A stretch of 64,000 nt of DNA from Mariniphaga sediminis (GTDB lineage Bacteria > Bacteroidota > Bacteroidia > Bacteroidales > Prolixibacteraceae), in the NCBI RefSeq assembly GCF_003573545.1, contig NZ_QWET01000021.1:1-64000 (forward strand). Direction: 5' to 3'. The notes beneath the pieces were generated by a model, which was not told the DNA's origin, did no database searches, and was given only the letters and a program-made list of their open reading frames with translations. The position numbers were made by a program, and so were the translations under genes. Each line of letters begins with the position of its first letter. Within the stretch, counting starts at the first letter, position 1. Shown here one piece after another: positions 17,214 through 26,990 of this stretch.

Positions 17214-18293
17214 ATGCACCGAATCCTCGCTATAAATCCCGGTTCAACGTCCACGAAGTTTGCGGTTTACTTTGACGAAAAATGTGTGCTGAATAAAACA
17301 ATTCGCCATTCGCTGGAAGAGTTGATGCACTATCGCAATGTGGTTGATCAGTTCGATTTTCGCAAAGGGTTTATTATTGATTCCCTTGTGGAAGAGGGGA
17401 TTGATGTAGATTCCATAAAAATTGTAATTGGCCGTGGCGGACTTACATACCCGCTGGAATCGGGAGTTTACAGTGTGAATAGCAAGATGCTTAAGGATGC
17501 CCGCGAAGGGGTACAGGGGCAGCACGCCAGTAACCTGGGACCCTTGCTGGCCGATTATATTGCACAGCAAATACCTTATGCAAAGGCATACATTGCTGAT
17601 CCGGTGGTGACCGACGAGCTGGATGAGGTAGCGCGGATAGCAGGGCATCCTAAATTTGAGCGCCGTTCTATTTTTCATGCATTGAATCAGAAAGCAACAG
17701 CAAGGTTACATGCGAAAAAAAGCGGTCGGAAATATGAGGAGCTGAATTTGATTGTTGCTCATCTGGGAGGAGGTATTTCTGTGGGCGCTCATAAAAAGGG
17801 CAGGGTAGTGGATGTGAATAATGCTTTTGATGGCGAAGGTGCTTTCAGCCCGGAGCGATCGGGTACACTGCCGTTGGGACAGCTAATTGATATTTGTTTT
17901 AACGGAAAGTATTCGGAAGCGAAAGTAAGGCGGATGGTTGTGGGTGAGGGGGGCTATGTGGGATACCTCGGTACAAACGACGCTAAAGCAGTGGCTGAAA
18001 TGGCTGCATCGGGAAATGAAAAGGCCCGTCTGATAAGGGAAGCCTTGTTTTACCAGGTTTCAAAAATGATTGGGGAAATGGCCGTGGTGCTGGAAGGAAA
18101 GGCAGATGCTATTTTACTTACCGGAGGACTGGCTTTCGATGTTCAACTGGAAAAATATGTAAAAGAAAAAACCGGCTTTTTGGCTCCTGTTTTTACATAC
18201 CCCGGAGAGGACGAGCTGGAGGCTTTGGCCATGAACGCTTTGCGGGTGGCCAATGGCGAAGTGGAGGTAAAAGAATATCAGGCGGGGCCCTGA
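17214..18293 (+). CDS. buk: Butyrate kinase
   Basis: 359-aa acyl kinase converting butyryl phosphate and ADP to butyrate and ATP. It carries the phosphate loop INPGSTSTKFAVY, the IGRGGLTYPL and HASNLGPLLA segments, FHALNQKATAR, AHLGGGISVGAH, and a C-terminal LLTGGLAFD. A TTG at 17196 overlaps the ptb stop (TTGA), but ATG 17214 (MHRILAINPGST) gives the family's usual N-terminus. With ptb it forms the classical butyryl-CoA to butyrate route; branched acids such as isobutyrate are also possible. Its last 16 nt overlap, tail to tail, the end of the TPR gene on the other strand. Confidence 0.93.
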   Translation: MHRILAINPGSTSTKFAVYFDEKCVLNKTIRHSLEELMHYRNVVDQFDFRKGFIIDSLVEEGIDVDSIKIVIGRGGLTYPLESGVYSVNSKMLKDAREGVQGQHASNLGPLLADYIAQQIPYAKAYIADPVVTDELDEVARIAGHPKFERRSIFHALNQKATARLHAKKSGRKYEELNLIVAHLGGGISVGAHKKGRVVDVNNAFDGEGAFSPERSGTLPLGQLIDICFNGKYSEAKVRRMVVGEGGYVGYLGTNDAKAVAEMAASGNEKARLIREALFYQVSKMIGEMAVVLEGKADAILLTGGLAFDVQLEKYVKEKTGFLAPVFTYPGEDELEALAMNALRVANGEVEVKEYQAGP

Positions 18294-21200
18294 ATGAAGT
18301 GATTTGATTCGGAGGAAGTATCGTCTTCACTGGTATTTGTCTCCCGGGCTTTTTTGAGGTATTCGTCGGCAGCAGAATAGTCATTCAAATCGAAAGAGAC
18401 GTTTGCTGCCTTTTGATAAAAAGTTTTGTCAGAAGCTGCTTTCTTTAGATAGATTTGAATTGCTTCTTCCCTCCGGTTTAACTTTTCAAGGGCGAACCCC
18501 AGATTGTCGTATCCTAATGAGTCTTCGGGATCGAGTTCAATGTATTTTTTAAAACATTCCACTGCGTCTTCCTGCTTGCCCGTTTCAAAAAGCAGCAGTC
18601 CGAGGTGGTTCAGTAAACTTTTGGAGGGAGCCTCCTTTTCCAGCATCTTTTCCAAAAAGCCGATGGCTTTTTCTTTTTGGTTACAAAGTTTGTAAGCCGA
18701 AACAAGGTTGTCCAGATAAACAGCTAAATAGGGGTTTAATTCAATCGCTTTCTGGTAATATCCGGCCGCGGTTTCGAAATTTCCCTGCGCATACCAGGTG
18801 TTCCCAATAAAATTGAAATAGATGTCGGCCTCTCCGGGCGAAGCCTTTTTCATTGCTATGTCAAACGTGTCTCTTGCTTCATCATATCTTCCCTGGTTTT
18901 GAAGAGTCAATGCCAGGGTTTCATGGTAAATATTGTTTTCGGGATAAGCCTCAATTGCCCGCCGGATATTTTCTTCTGCTTTATCAAATTCCTGGTTTTT
19001 GTAATACACATTCGCGATTTTTTCAAAAAGTACAGGATCCAGGGTGGCACCTTCTTTATAAATTTCAATGGCTTTTTCATTGTTTCCGTTTTTTTCGAGC
19101 GCTTCCCCTAAATTGATATAATTATTTACCCGGTTACGATTTAAATGATACGCCTTTTCATAGAAATCCAAAGCCTTTGGGATATCATTCTGATGCAGAT
19201 AAATTTTACCCAGAAAACTGCAAACAATATCATTTTCCGGATCAATGCGAAATGCTTCCCTGAAAATTTCTTCGGCTTTATGCCAATTCCCTTCTTGTTG
19301 GTAGGCAGCTCCGAGGAACTGGATACTCATTAACTCTTCAGGTTCAATTTCAGGCGTTCTTTTATAAATATCTATGGCTTTTGTTAAATACTTTTTTGCC
19401 TTTTGGGTATCCTTGTAGTTATCTAAAATATTCCATCCCAACTGAAAATAGTACCGGCCCTCCCAGGGTTCTAGCTGCGCAGCCTGCAGGTAGGCTTCTT
19501 CAAATTGTTCCATTTTCCCCAGGTCGTTGAATACATTTCCCAGGTTTTCGAAGTAAACGGCTTTGGGATTTTTTTCAATTGCCTGCCGGTAATAGGCAAC
19601 GGCCTCTTCGTATTTTTTCTGGTTGTAGTAAAAAATGCCAAGCCGGTTCAGAAAAATATCTTTTTCCCCGGAGGACAATCGAAGCGCCGCACTGTAACTG
19701 TTTTTCGCTTCTTCCAACATGCCGAGGTTTTCAAACGCATACCCCAGATTTTCGTAATAAATGGGCGCCGGATTGAGTTGGACGGCTGTTTTTAATAAAT
19801 CGACTGCTTCTTCGTGCTTCCCCGTTCCTGACAAAAAGAAGGCCAGCCGGTTGTAATATTTGTCCCGGCTTGCATCACTCCTCTCATCGGCCAGGTTCAG
19901 TGCATTGCGGTAGCTTTCTTCCGCTTTTTTGGTTTGATCTTTTCTTTCGAAAACAAGCCCGGTATTTTCATAATAAACAGGTTTGGGAAAGAAATGAATG
20001 GCATTCAAATAATGTTGCAATGCTTTTTCGTAGAAGCCCTGGTTGTAATAGAAAATGCCGAGCCGGTTCTCATAAATGTCTTTGTCGTTATCAGCTAATT
20101 CCAGTGCTTTAATGTAGCTTAATTTGGCTTGTTCCTTGTTTCCGGAATTTTCGTAGGCAAATCCCAGGTTCTCGAAATATAGTGGACTGGCATTTATTTC
20201 AACGGCCTTTTGCAATAAATCAATGGCCTCGTCATATTCTTTTAGGTCAATCAATAAAAAAGCCAACCGGTTGTAATATTTGCTTTTGTCGGCTGCTTCA
20301 TTTTTGATTGCTTTCCGGTAATAGGAAATTGCATTATCGTAGTTCCCGGTTTTTTCCCATGCGAGGCCAAGGTATTCCAGTTTTACCGGCTCATTCGGGT
20401 CGGTTTCTACCGCTTTCTCAAAATGCCCGATGGCATCCTGGTACAATTGGTTTTTGAAATAGATGACACCGGCTTCGTGGTGAAAACTGCTTTCAAAAGC
20501 GGGGCCTTTAATTTCCCTGATTTTTTCGAGCAACGATATTCCCTTTTTTACCGGAAGCTTAAATTCTGCTATATCATAAAGGGCGTTTAACCCGAGGCTC
20601 TTTTCCCGATCGTGTTTTAGTGCCAGCAGGTAGTATTTTTGGGCGTTTTCAACCTCTTCCAGTTTTTGGTATGCATTCCCAAAATCGTTGTAAATGTAAT
20701 GCCGCCATTGTGGCCTGTATTTTTCACAATACTTTAAATTGGCCACCACCCCGTTCCAATTTTCTTTTTTCCTGTTTAAAGCTACCAGTCCCCAGTAACC
20801 TTCAAATGCTTTTTTGTCAATTTCAATACTTTTTTTGAAGGCCTCTTCCGATTTCTCCGGTTCATTTTTTTCCAGCCAGGCATAACCCAGATTGCACCAG
20901 GCCTGAATTCTGAGGGGATGCAGTTTGATGGATTTTTGGTAATATTCCTCCGCTTCCGCAAAATGCCCGTTTTTCTGGTAAACAAAAGCAGCGTTGTTCA
21001 GGGCTGTGTAACTAAAGTCAGGCGCCAACTTCATTATTTTACTTAAAAGGTAGTCCACTTCTTCGTGGTGCTTTTTAAAATAGGCAGGCTGTTCGTTTAA
21101 CAGCAGGAGTCTGTTGTATAAATCGGCCTTGCCCGGATTTTCACCCAGTCCTTCGTTGTACCAGTTTGCTGCAGTGTCATCCCTTTTTTCCGCCTTGTAT

Positions 21201-21949
21201 AAATCGCCGAGAACCAGGTAATTTTCAAAGTCTTTTTTATCAATCTCCAATGCTTTCTGAAGGTGTTCCCGTGCCTTTTTAAAATCGTTTTGCTGAATGT
21301 AATATTCACCCCATATTCTTTCCGCTTTGGACGTACCCGGAATCAGTTCCTTGACTTGCTGAAAATGTTCTACTGCCTTGTCAAAATCCAACAGGTGGTA
21401 CATTTGTACAGCTCCCGCAAGTAAGTGCAGATCCGCCTTTACCTGGGGTGGAATGTGGTCTTGTTTTAGAAAAAATTCAAATAAAAAATTACCTTCTACC
21501 CATCTTTCCTCTCTGAGATAAGACAAGTGTTTTTTTATAAACTTAAAATCGGTTCCACAGGATGGAGGTGTTTTTATCTTTAGCAGCGAATTCAGAAAAT
21601 CATGGTTGAGCCGGGCCAGCTCATGGGCAAAAACTTCCAGCCATTTTTTCCATCCTTCGTTCTCATTGGTTTTAAGTTTTTCAGTAATCTCTTTTTTAGT
21701 GCCAAGCCTTACGTTTTGTCTGAGTTTTTTTTGCAATTGGTGAATGGTACTGAATTCTGCATCGTTTTCAATACTTTCTCCGAGATACACCAACAGCTGA
21801 TCATCAATTTTTTGAAATTCCATTTTATTCAGAAACATGGAACGAATTGCCTCCAAAATGTCTGTTATCCGGTGCATGTCGCAGCCTGAATTGGCAGCCT
21901 GAAAATAGCTTTCTGCAAGAAGTTTTTTCATTTTTTCGTTGCTATCCAT
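18278..21949 (-). CDS. Giant TPR-repeat protein linked to a CHAT peptidase
   Basis: 1223-aa protein made almost entirely of tetratricopeptide repeats, so a long superhelical scaffold. After an alpha-helical N-terminus (about residues 1-165) there are roughly 25-30 repeat units. The central part is built of super-repeats of about 80 residues, each of two TPRs (motifs such as YYNRLAFxL, YFENLGFAYE, RLGIFYYNQ), showing recent internal duplication. No signal peptide or membrane helix, so cytosolic. It starts 3 nt after the stop of the CHAT gene, implying translational coupling. TPR-CHAT pairs elsewhere are target-sensing/protease complexes, so a scaffold or sensor for the peptidase is the natural inference. 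The target is unknown. Confidence 0.85.
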   Translation of the reverse strand: MDSNEKMKKLLAESYFQAANSGCDMHRITDILEAIRSMFLNKMEFQKIDDQLLVYLGESIENDAEFSTIHQLQKKLRQNVRLGTKKEITEKLKTNENEGWKKWLEVFAHELARLNHDFLNSLLKIKTPPSCGTDFKFIKKHLSYLREERWVEGNFLFEFFLKQDHIPPQVKADLHLLAGAVQMYHLLDFDKAVEHFQQVKELIPGTSKAERIWGEYYIQQNDFKKAREHLQKALEIDKKDFENYLVLGDLYKAEKRDDTAANWYNEGLGENPGKADLYNRLLLLNEQPAYFKKHHEEVDYLLSKIMKLAPDFSYTALNNAAFVYQKNGHFAEAEEYYQKSIKLHPLRIQAWCNLGYAWLEKNEPEKSEEAFKKSIEIDKKAFEGYWGLVALNRKKENWNGVVANLKYCEKYRPQWRHYIYNDFGNAYQKLEEVENAQKYYLLALKHDREKSLGLNALYDIAEFKLPVKKGISLLEKIREIKGPAFESSFHHEAGVIYFKNQLYQDAIGHFEKAVETDPNEPVKLEYLGLAWEKTGNYDNAISYYRKAIKNEAADKSKYYNRLAFLLIDLKEYDEAIDLLQKAVEINASPLYFENLGFAYENSGNKEQAKLSYIKALELADNDKDIYENRLGIFYYNQGFYEKALQHYLNAIHFFPKPVYYENTGLVFERKDQTKKAEESYRNALNLADERSDASRDKYYNRLAFFLSGTGKHEEAVDLLKTAVQLNPAPIYYENLGYAFENLGMLEEAKNSYSAALRLSSGEKDIFLNRLGIFYYNQKKYEEAVAYYRQAIEKNPKAVYFENLGNVFNDLGKMEQFEEAYLQAAQLEPWEGRYYFQLGWNILDNYKDTQKAKKYLTKAIDIYKRTPEIEPEELMSIQFLGAAYQQEGNWHKAEEIFREAFRIDPENDIVCSFLGKIYLHQNDIPKALDFYEKAYHLNRNRVNNYINLGEALEKNGNNEKAIEIYKEGATLDPVLFEKIANVYYKNQEFDKAEENIRRAIEAYPENNIYHETLALTLQNQGRYDEARDTFDIAMKKASPGEADIYFNFIGNTWYAQGNFETAAGYYQKAIELNPYLAVYLDNLVSAYKLCNQKEKAIGFLEKMLEKEAPSKSLLNHLGLLLFETGKQEDAVECFKKYIELDPEDSLGYDNLGFALEKLNRREEAIQIYLKKAASDKTFYQKAANVSFDLNDYSAADEYLKKARETNTSEDDTSSESNHFIQGPA

Positions 21950-21952
21950 TTT

Positions 21953-23797
21953 TTATTGCAGGTATCCGGGTTTAATATCGTTTTCTGTCAATTCATCAGA
22001 AAGCCGGTGAAGAAAAGCTTTTATCTCTTCTGCTTTCTCGCGGAGAGTGTTGGTATTCAGGCAGGTTGTGTACATTTCCTCCGTATTTTTAAGTTTTCTG
22101 GCGTAAATGTCTATTGTTACGTATGATTGAAAAAGTTCCAGTGCATTTCCGATGTTGCTGTCAATGGCGAGGTGCAATTCTCCTTTTATTTTAAACAACG
22201 CTGGCGACCATTGTTGAGATTGTCGTAAAAACCTTCCGTTTCCGTTGTTGGGGCCCGCCATTCCCCTGCCATTTTCATTAGGGGCAGAAGAGGAAACGGG
22301 TTCGGGTGATTTACTTTCGCGCCCCATTCTTTGAACAGCTACCTCCGGCTGACCGGAACGCGCCATAGTGAGTTCTTCATAAAATTCTTTTTTCTTAGTA
22401 ACCAACTGCTGTCCGCAACTGGAACATAATTTGTCCAGCGGAGTATAGCGGGCTTCGTCTCTATAATAGGGGCATCCGGGATTATTACAAAACTTGGTTG
22501 TTATTTCTTCCCTTGTTTCCCTTTGGGGAGGGCTTTGGGCATCGTGACTTTTCAATTTCAGTGGAAAATCAACATAAGTAAATAACACCGGGCTCCCGAA
22601 AGCTTTTTGGTTAAATTCACCTTGTCCGCCCAATTCAAACCTTCCGGCTGAAACGCAGGTGCCAATATTGGCGCCTTTCAAAAAATGGTTGTAAAATGTC
22701 TCGGTAAATTTCAGTGCATGATCTTCCTGTACCGGGTTTTGCATGGCAATAACAAAAGGTATTTGTTTTTCCAGCAGCCGCGACGCAATGCCGTTTTTAT
22801 TGAGGTAATCCACAATTCTGCCCCCGTTGCAAACCTGGAGAAAGACCAGCTTGGGTTCGAGCCGTGAATTTTTGATACAATTGGAAAATTTAATATCAGT
22901 TACCGGCTTTTTTAAAAACAAACCACCCCTTGTTTTATCTTCCTCCGAAAAAATCAGCATTCCGTTTTTGTCTTTTACAAAACCGTGGCCAATAAAATGA
23001 ATAATATGGGGAGAAAAAGATGCGTCGTGTTTACCTATTTTGTCGCCCAGTTCATTTTCCAGTGAATAGATTTCTGATGCCCCGGCCTGCCCGTTGTTTA
23101 GTTCTGATTTGAAAAAATCCTGGTCGGGGTTTGGCTGGTATAGATATTTGATTTGCAGGGTTTCCTCTTCGGGATAGTTGTCTTTAAGTTCCTTGAAGTA
23201 CAGGAGCAATTCGTTCCGCTTTTTCAATGGCTTTTCCGTCGGGTCCGAAATGATAAGTAGAATTTTCAGAGGGTATTCAATTTCAGATAGCTGTTCGTCG
23301 CGTGAATCCACAAAAGTAAAAGGGATTTTGCGGTAGAAGTTGATTTTTTTTCCAAAACTGGCAGCAAAAAAGGGCTCATCTATTATTAACCCTTTGGTTT
23401 TGGGGCGGTAATGAATGTATTCCCAGGGAAGGATGGCCAGATCGTCAAATTCCGGTTCAAGGTCAAATTCGAGAAAAATATTATATGCATCTGCCCCTTC
23501 TTCGTCTTTTAGCGCGCTGGAATACCAGTCTTCAAATTCGATTATCAGGTTTTCTTTGGTAAAAATAAGGTCGAAAAGCAACTCACCCAACGCCTCGAAA
23601 TCTTTCCGGTTAAAAACCGACAACTGCCCGGCTTCAAATTCCATGTCGAGGTATTTCCGCAGGATGCTCACAATACGTCTGTCGCGCACTTCCTCCCGGA
23701 TGGTATCTGCATAAAAAAACGACTTTCGCGAATCGGGCCGCCACCCTACCTTGGTTTCATTGTTCCGTTTTAAGAACTTGATATAAAAATTTGCCAT
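21953..23797 (-). CDS. CHAT-domain caspase-like cysteine peptidase with zinc ribbon
   Basis: 614-aa protein. The N-terminal part leads into a CHAT domain with the family's LPWEYIHYRP segment (about 123-132), a catalytic His in HFIGHG (H271) and a catalytic Cys in LQVCNGG (C323), so the dyad is complete. A zinc ribbon follows (C437, C442, C458, C461; CX4C-X15-CX2C), then a low-complexity linker rich in Gly, Asn and Ser and a helical C-terminal domain of about 100 residues that I do not recognise. CHAT peptidases are separase/caspase relatives used in bacterial immunity and cell-fate systems. It sits between an unrecognised 360-aa gene (23-nt gap) and the TPR gene (3-nt gap). What activates it and what it cuts are unknown. 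Confidence 0.85.
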   Translation of the reverse strand: MANFYIKFLKRNNETKVGWRPDSRKSFFYADTIREEVRDRRIVSILRKYLDMEFEAGQLSVFNRKDFEALGELLFDLIFTKENLIIEFEDWYSSALKDEEGADAYNIFLEFDLEPEFDDLAILPWEYIHYRPKTKGLIIDEPFFAASFGKKINFYRKIPFTFVDSRDEQLSEIEYPLKILLIISDPTEKPLKKRNELLLYFKELKDNYPEEETLQIKYLYQPNPDQDFFKSELNNGQAGASEIYSLENELGDKIGKHDASFSPHIIHFIGHGFVKDKNGMLIFSEEDKTRGGLFLKKPVTDIKFSNCIKNSRLEPKLVFLQVCNGGRIVDYLNKNGIASRLLEKQIPFVIAMQNPVQEDHALKFTETFYNHFLKGANIGTCVSAGRFELGGQGEFNQKAFGSPVLFTYVDFPLKLKSHDAQSPPQRETREEITTKFCNNPGCPYYRDEARYTPLDKLCSSCGQQLVTKKKEFYEELTMARSGQPEVAVQRMGRESKSPEPVSSSAPNENGRGMAGPNNGNGRFLRQSQQWSPALFKIKGELHLAIDSNIGNALELFQSYVTIDIYARKLKNTEEMYTTCLNTNTLREKAEEIKAFLHRLSDELTENDIKPGYLQ

Positions 23798-23820
23798 ACC
23801 TTAAAAAGTCGTTGCCCCTG

Positions 23821-24903
23821 TTAAAAATTTAATTGTCCGGCTGCTTCATCCATAATTTGATCGATGGGGTCCATCTTCATACTTTTTATCCTTATTTCTT
23901 CGTCGCTGCCGTCCAGTTTGGTCAGCATGTCCACAAAGCTTTCGATTTCTTCCTTTTTCTCTTTCCAGATTCTGTCGGCCTGCAGCGTTGTAAGATCAGG
24001 ACTTAGTCTGATGTCCACCGCCAGCTGGCGGAGTCGTGACTTCAGGTTGAGGAGTTGGTTCTCGCTGAGTTCTGACTGGTTTCTGATGTATTCATATATA
24101 CTTGTATATTGTTTGTAAAACGAAAGCGACTCTTCATCTTTCCGGTCCTCCGAAATTCCGATTCGGAACAATACAAAATCATCATCACGGTAAGATTGCG
24201 CCGTGTCGAGGCTATCACCGTAACAGAGCCGTTTGTTTTTTACCCAAAATTTATTTTTGTCGAGGTTTTCTCCCTGAACCAGTGCATAGTATCCCGGACG
24301 GAAAGGATTGCCGGAAGCCTGTCCAAAATTGTTGTTGATGCCCAACAGGGGACTGGTTTGTTCAAATCCCAACAGCGAATCAAATCCCTTGAGCACCACT
24401 CGCCCGACCTTTGTATAGCTTTCGAGTCCTGCGGAAAAATCAAGACTGTTTGATACATCTTCAACGACACTCAAAACTTTTTCAATGTTGTTGGTTTCTT
24501 TTACCCGGCAAAGAATAATACTCAGCGAAAGGTTACCACCCCGCCACGGATGAACTCCTACCACCGGCGTGTTTAAGAATAACATGCCTTTGGGGAGTCT
24601 TTGTTCAAATTTTTTCAGGTGTGAGGGTCCGATTATATATGGAATTTCAAGTGTTTCACCGTTGTATTTGAAATTGCATACTGAAAAAACCATGGGCGAA
24701 AAGTTCTGATGCCAAAGACGGTTGTAAGATAAAAACATCTCGCTTACGCTTACCATAAAATAGTGCCGGCGGTCATCGAATTTCGTTGAGAACAGAGCCG
24801 GTTCATCTGTTTGATTTGCCGAAAATTCGATGTAGGTAGGAACAAAAGTGGGGGATTGTCTGATGTTGTCCCACAGGTTGTTGAAGAATTGAGATAAAGG
24901 CAT
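23821..24903 (-). CDS. Unrecognised 360-aa protein, first gene of the CHAT-TPR operon
   Basis: I do not recognise this protein. It has no signal peptide, membrane helix or obvious catalytic motif. The first 180 residues look like an alpha/beta domain with aromatic-rich segments (YNRLWHQNFSP, IIGPSHLKKFEQRLPKGMLFLNTP). A middle part has Gly/Asn-rich loops (GINNNFGQASGNPF, FRPGYYALVQGE), and the last 100 residues are charged helices (LSENQLLNLKSRLRQLAVD) that could form a coiled coil. It opens a three-gene operon with the CHAT peptidase and TPR scaffold, so it may be a sensor, adaptor, inhibitor or substrate of the peptidase. Those roles are inference from position only. Confidence 0.75.
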   Translation of the reverse strand: MPLSQFFNNLWDNIRQSPTFVPTYIEFSANQTDEPALFSTKFDDRRHYFMVSVSEMFLSYNRLWHQNFSPMVFSVCNFKYNGETLEIPYIIGPSHLKKFEQRLPKGMLFLNTPVVGVHPWRGGNLSLSIILCRVKETNNIEKVLSVVEDVSNSLDFSAGLESYTKVGRVVLKGFDSLLGFEQTSPLLGINNNFGQASGNPFRPGYYALVQGENLDKNKFWVKNKRLCYGDSLDTAQSYRDDDFVLFRIGISEDRKDEESLSFYKQYTSIYEYIRNQSELSENQLLNLKSRLRQLAVDIRLSPDLTTLQADRIWKEKKEEIESFVDMLTKLDGSDEEIRIKSMKMDPIDQIMDEAAGQLNF

Positions 24904-25079
24904 TTTCTTTGAATTTAATGAGTGGTAAAATGTAATCCAATATTTTCTTTACATTTTTTGTTTCGATAATTTACGAAAAAATCTTTTAATATCAATTTCC
25001 CAAATCCTTTTTCATCCCGGATGTTTCTTCGGTTTCTTTTTTATTGTTTATTATTGTTGAGAGAATTAAACCAATTAAA

Positions 25080-26990
25080 ATGATAACAAAAATGAATCTC
25101 CTGGTTAGTTTGTTATGTTTTTTGACACTAACCACAACTTTAGCTACTGCCGGAACGAATACTTCATTTCCGGAGGAGGAACTTCCAAAGCTCGACAATC
25201 CTATGTCAGTGCAATACCTAAAAAAGAACCTGCGGAAGTCTCAGCCACGTCTGGTGCTGAACGCAGTCACAGAACGGAATCTTAAGAATAAGCTGAAAAC
25301 CGATCCGGTGGTTCAGAACATGTATAAAGCCATTCAGTTAAACGCAGAAAGAATTCAGCAAGAACCGTTTCTGGAACGTATCAAAATTGGTCGAAGGCTA
25401 CTTTCTGTATCCCGCGAGATGCTTTACCGCATGAATATGCTGGGGATGGTTTATCGAATAGATAAAGATCCGAAGGTGTTGAAACGGATCAACGATGAAG
25501 TGGTAGCTGTTTGTAATTTTTCAGACTGGAATCCGTCGCACTTTCTCGATGTGGCGGAAATGTCAATGGCTGTGGCTATTGCGCTCGACTGGACCGCCGG
25601 GAAACTGCCCAAGCCAACCATTGAGCTGGCAAAAACGGCAATAATAGAAAAAGGAATAAAACCAAGTTGGTCCGAAAATGGAAAGAATCCCTGGTGGGCA
25701 TACGGAACCAATAACTGGAACCAGGTGTGTAACGGGGGTATGATTGCCGCCTCTATAGCCATAGCGGATGAAGAACCGGAACTGGCTGCAAAAACAATCT
25801 GGCGTGCACTCGATGGCCTGCCTCATGCACTGGTTGAATATGGCCCTGACGGCGTTTATCCCGAGGGAGCTTCCTATTGGGGTTATGGAACCGGCTTTTC
25901 GGTTATAACTGCAGCCATGCTTGAAAGTGCATTCAATACCGATTTTGGTCATTTTGAATATCCAGCATTTAAAAAAAGCGCTTTGTACAAAGTATTAATG
26001 ATTGCTCCTTCCGGATGGTATTACAATTTTGCCGATTGCAGTAGTCAGCGTAGTGAACAGGGTGACATTACCCTGGCCTGGTTTGCTGCCAAAACCGGGA
26101 ACAAAACCTTTTTTGAAAGGGAGCGGTTTTTGACTCCTGCCGAAAAGATGGGGAGATTATCGCGTCTGACAGGAGCAGCTTTGGTGTGGCTGGCTCAGTT
26201 TGAGGAAACCGGAAAAGAAAAGGTTCCCACTGCCTGGAAGGGCGGAGGTGCCAACCCGATTGTTATCTTTTCCGGTGGGGAAAATGACCCACATCAGTAT
26301 TATTTTGGGGGCAAAGGTGGTCGCGGTGCTGTAAATCATGGAAATATGGACGGCGGTTCTTTTATTTTTGAACTGAACGGTGTTCGTTGGGTAATTGATC
26401 CGGGTAATCAGAGTTACTACGATCTGGAAAAAACCGGATTCGACCTTTGGGGAGGGTGTCAGGAGTGTGAACGCTGGACCCTGCTTACCAAAAATAACTT
26501 CGGGCACAGTACGCTTACCGTGAATGATAAGTTGCATATAGTAAAGGGACTGGCCACCATTGTCGATTTTAAAGAGGAGGAAATCCCGGAAGCAACTATT
26601 GACCTGACTCCAACTTTTGAAGGGCAACTGAAAAGTGCCCGGAGAAGGTTCCTGAAAGACAGCGGAACTTCTTTGGTAATTGAAGATTATATTGAAACAT
26701 CGGATGAAACCAAACTGGTGACCTGGCAGATGCTGACAACTGCCGATGTGGAAATTGTAGATGGTGGTGCAATCCTGAAACAAGACGGACAAACCCTTAA
26801 CCTGGAAAATCTTTCGCATCCGGAACTGATGGTTTCCGTTGTTTCTCTGGACCCGGCGCCACTTAAACTCGATCGTCAGATAGAGGGGCTCAAACGGCTC
26901 GAGATTCGTATTCCGGCCTGGACGATTGAAGATGGAAAAGAGACAATTAAAGTGAGATTAGCCGGGAATTGTTATGTTGAAAATGAATGA
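25080..26990 (+). CDS. Heparinase II/III-family polysaccharide lyase, secreted
   Basis: 636-aa secreted lyase. ATG 25080 gives a clean signal peptide (hydrophobic core LLVSLLCFLTLTTT); the in-frame TTG at 25044 would bury it. The N-terminal half is an alpha/alpha toroid with NNWNQVCNGGM and YPEGASYWGYG, which carry the Asn and Tyr used for catalysis in this superfamily. The C-terminal half is the heparinase II/III beta-sandwich with NHGNMDGGSFIFELNGVRWVIDPG (split here at catalytic His: NHGNMDGG). Family members cut uronic-acid polysaccharides by beta-elimination. It starts a plus-strand run of lyase, propeller and sulfatase genes. The exact PL family and substrate were not determined. Confidence 0.85.
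   Translation: MITKMNLLVSLLCFLTLTTTLATAGTNTSFPEEELPKLDNPMSVQYLKKNLRKSQPRLVLNAVTERNLKNKLKTDPVVQNMYKAIQLNAERIQQEPFLERIKIGRRLLSVSREMLYRMNMLGMVYRIDKDPKVLKRINDEVVAVCNFSDWNPSHFLDVAEMSMAVAIALDWTAGKLPKPTIELAKTAIIEKGIKPSWSENGKNPWWAYGTNNWNQVCNGGMIAASIAIADEEPELAAKTIWRALDGLPHALVEYGPDGVYPEGASYWGYGTGFSVITAAMLESAFNTDFGHFEYPAFKKSALYKVLMIAPSGWYYNFADCSSQRSEQGDITLAWFAAKTGNKTFFERERFLTPAEKMGRLSRLTGAALVWLAQFEETGKEKVPTAWKGGGANPIVIFSGGENDPHQYYFGGKGGRGAVNHGNMDGGSFIFELNGVRWVIDPGNQSYYDLEKTGFDLWGGCQECERWTLLTKNNFGHSTLTVNDKLHIVKGLATIVDFKEEEIPEATIDLTPTFEGQLKSARRRFLKDSGTSLVIEDYIETSDETKLVTWQMLTTADVEIVDGGAILKQDGQTLNLENLSHPELMVSVVSLDPAPLKLDRQIEGLKRLEIRIPAWTIEDGKETIKVRLAGNCYVENE

Noticed and set aside
18500-21900. Recurrent DNA similarity as satellite repeat
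   Set aside because: It is explained by TPR units coding for similar helices.
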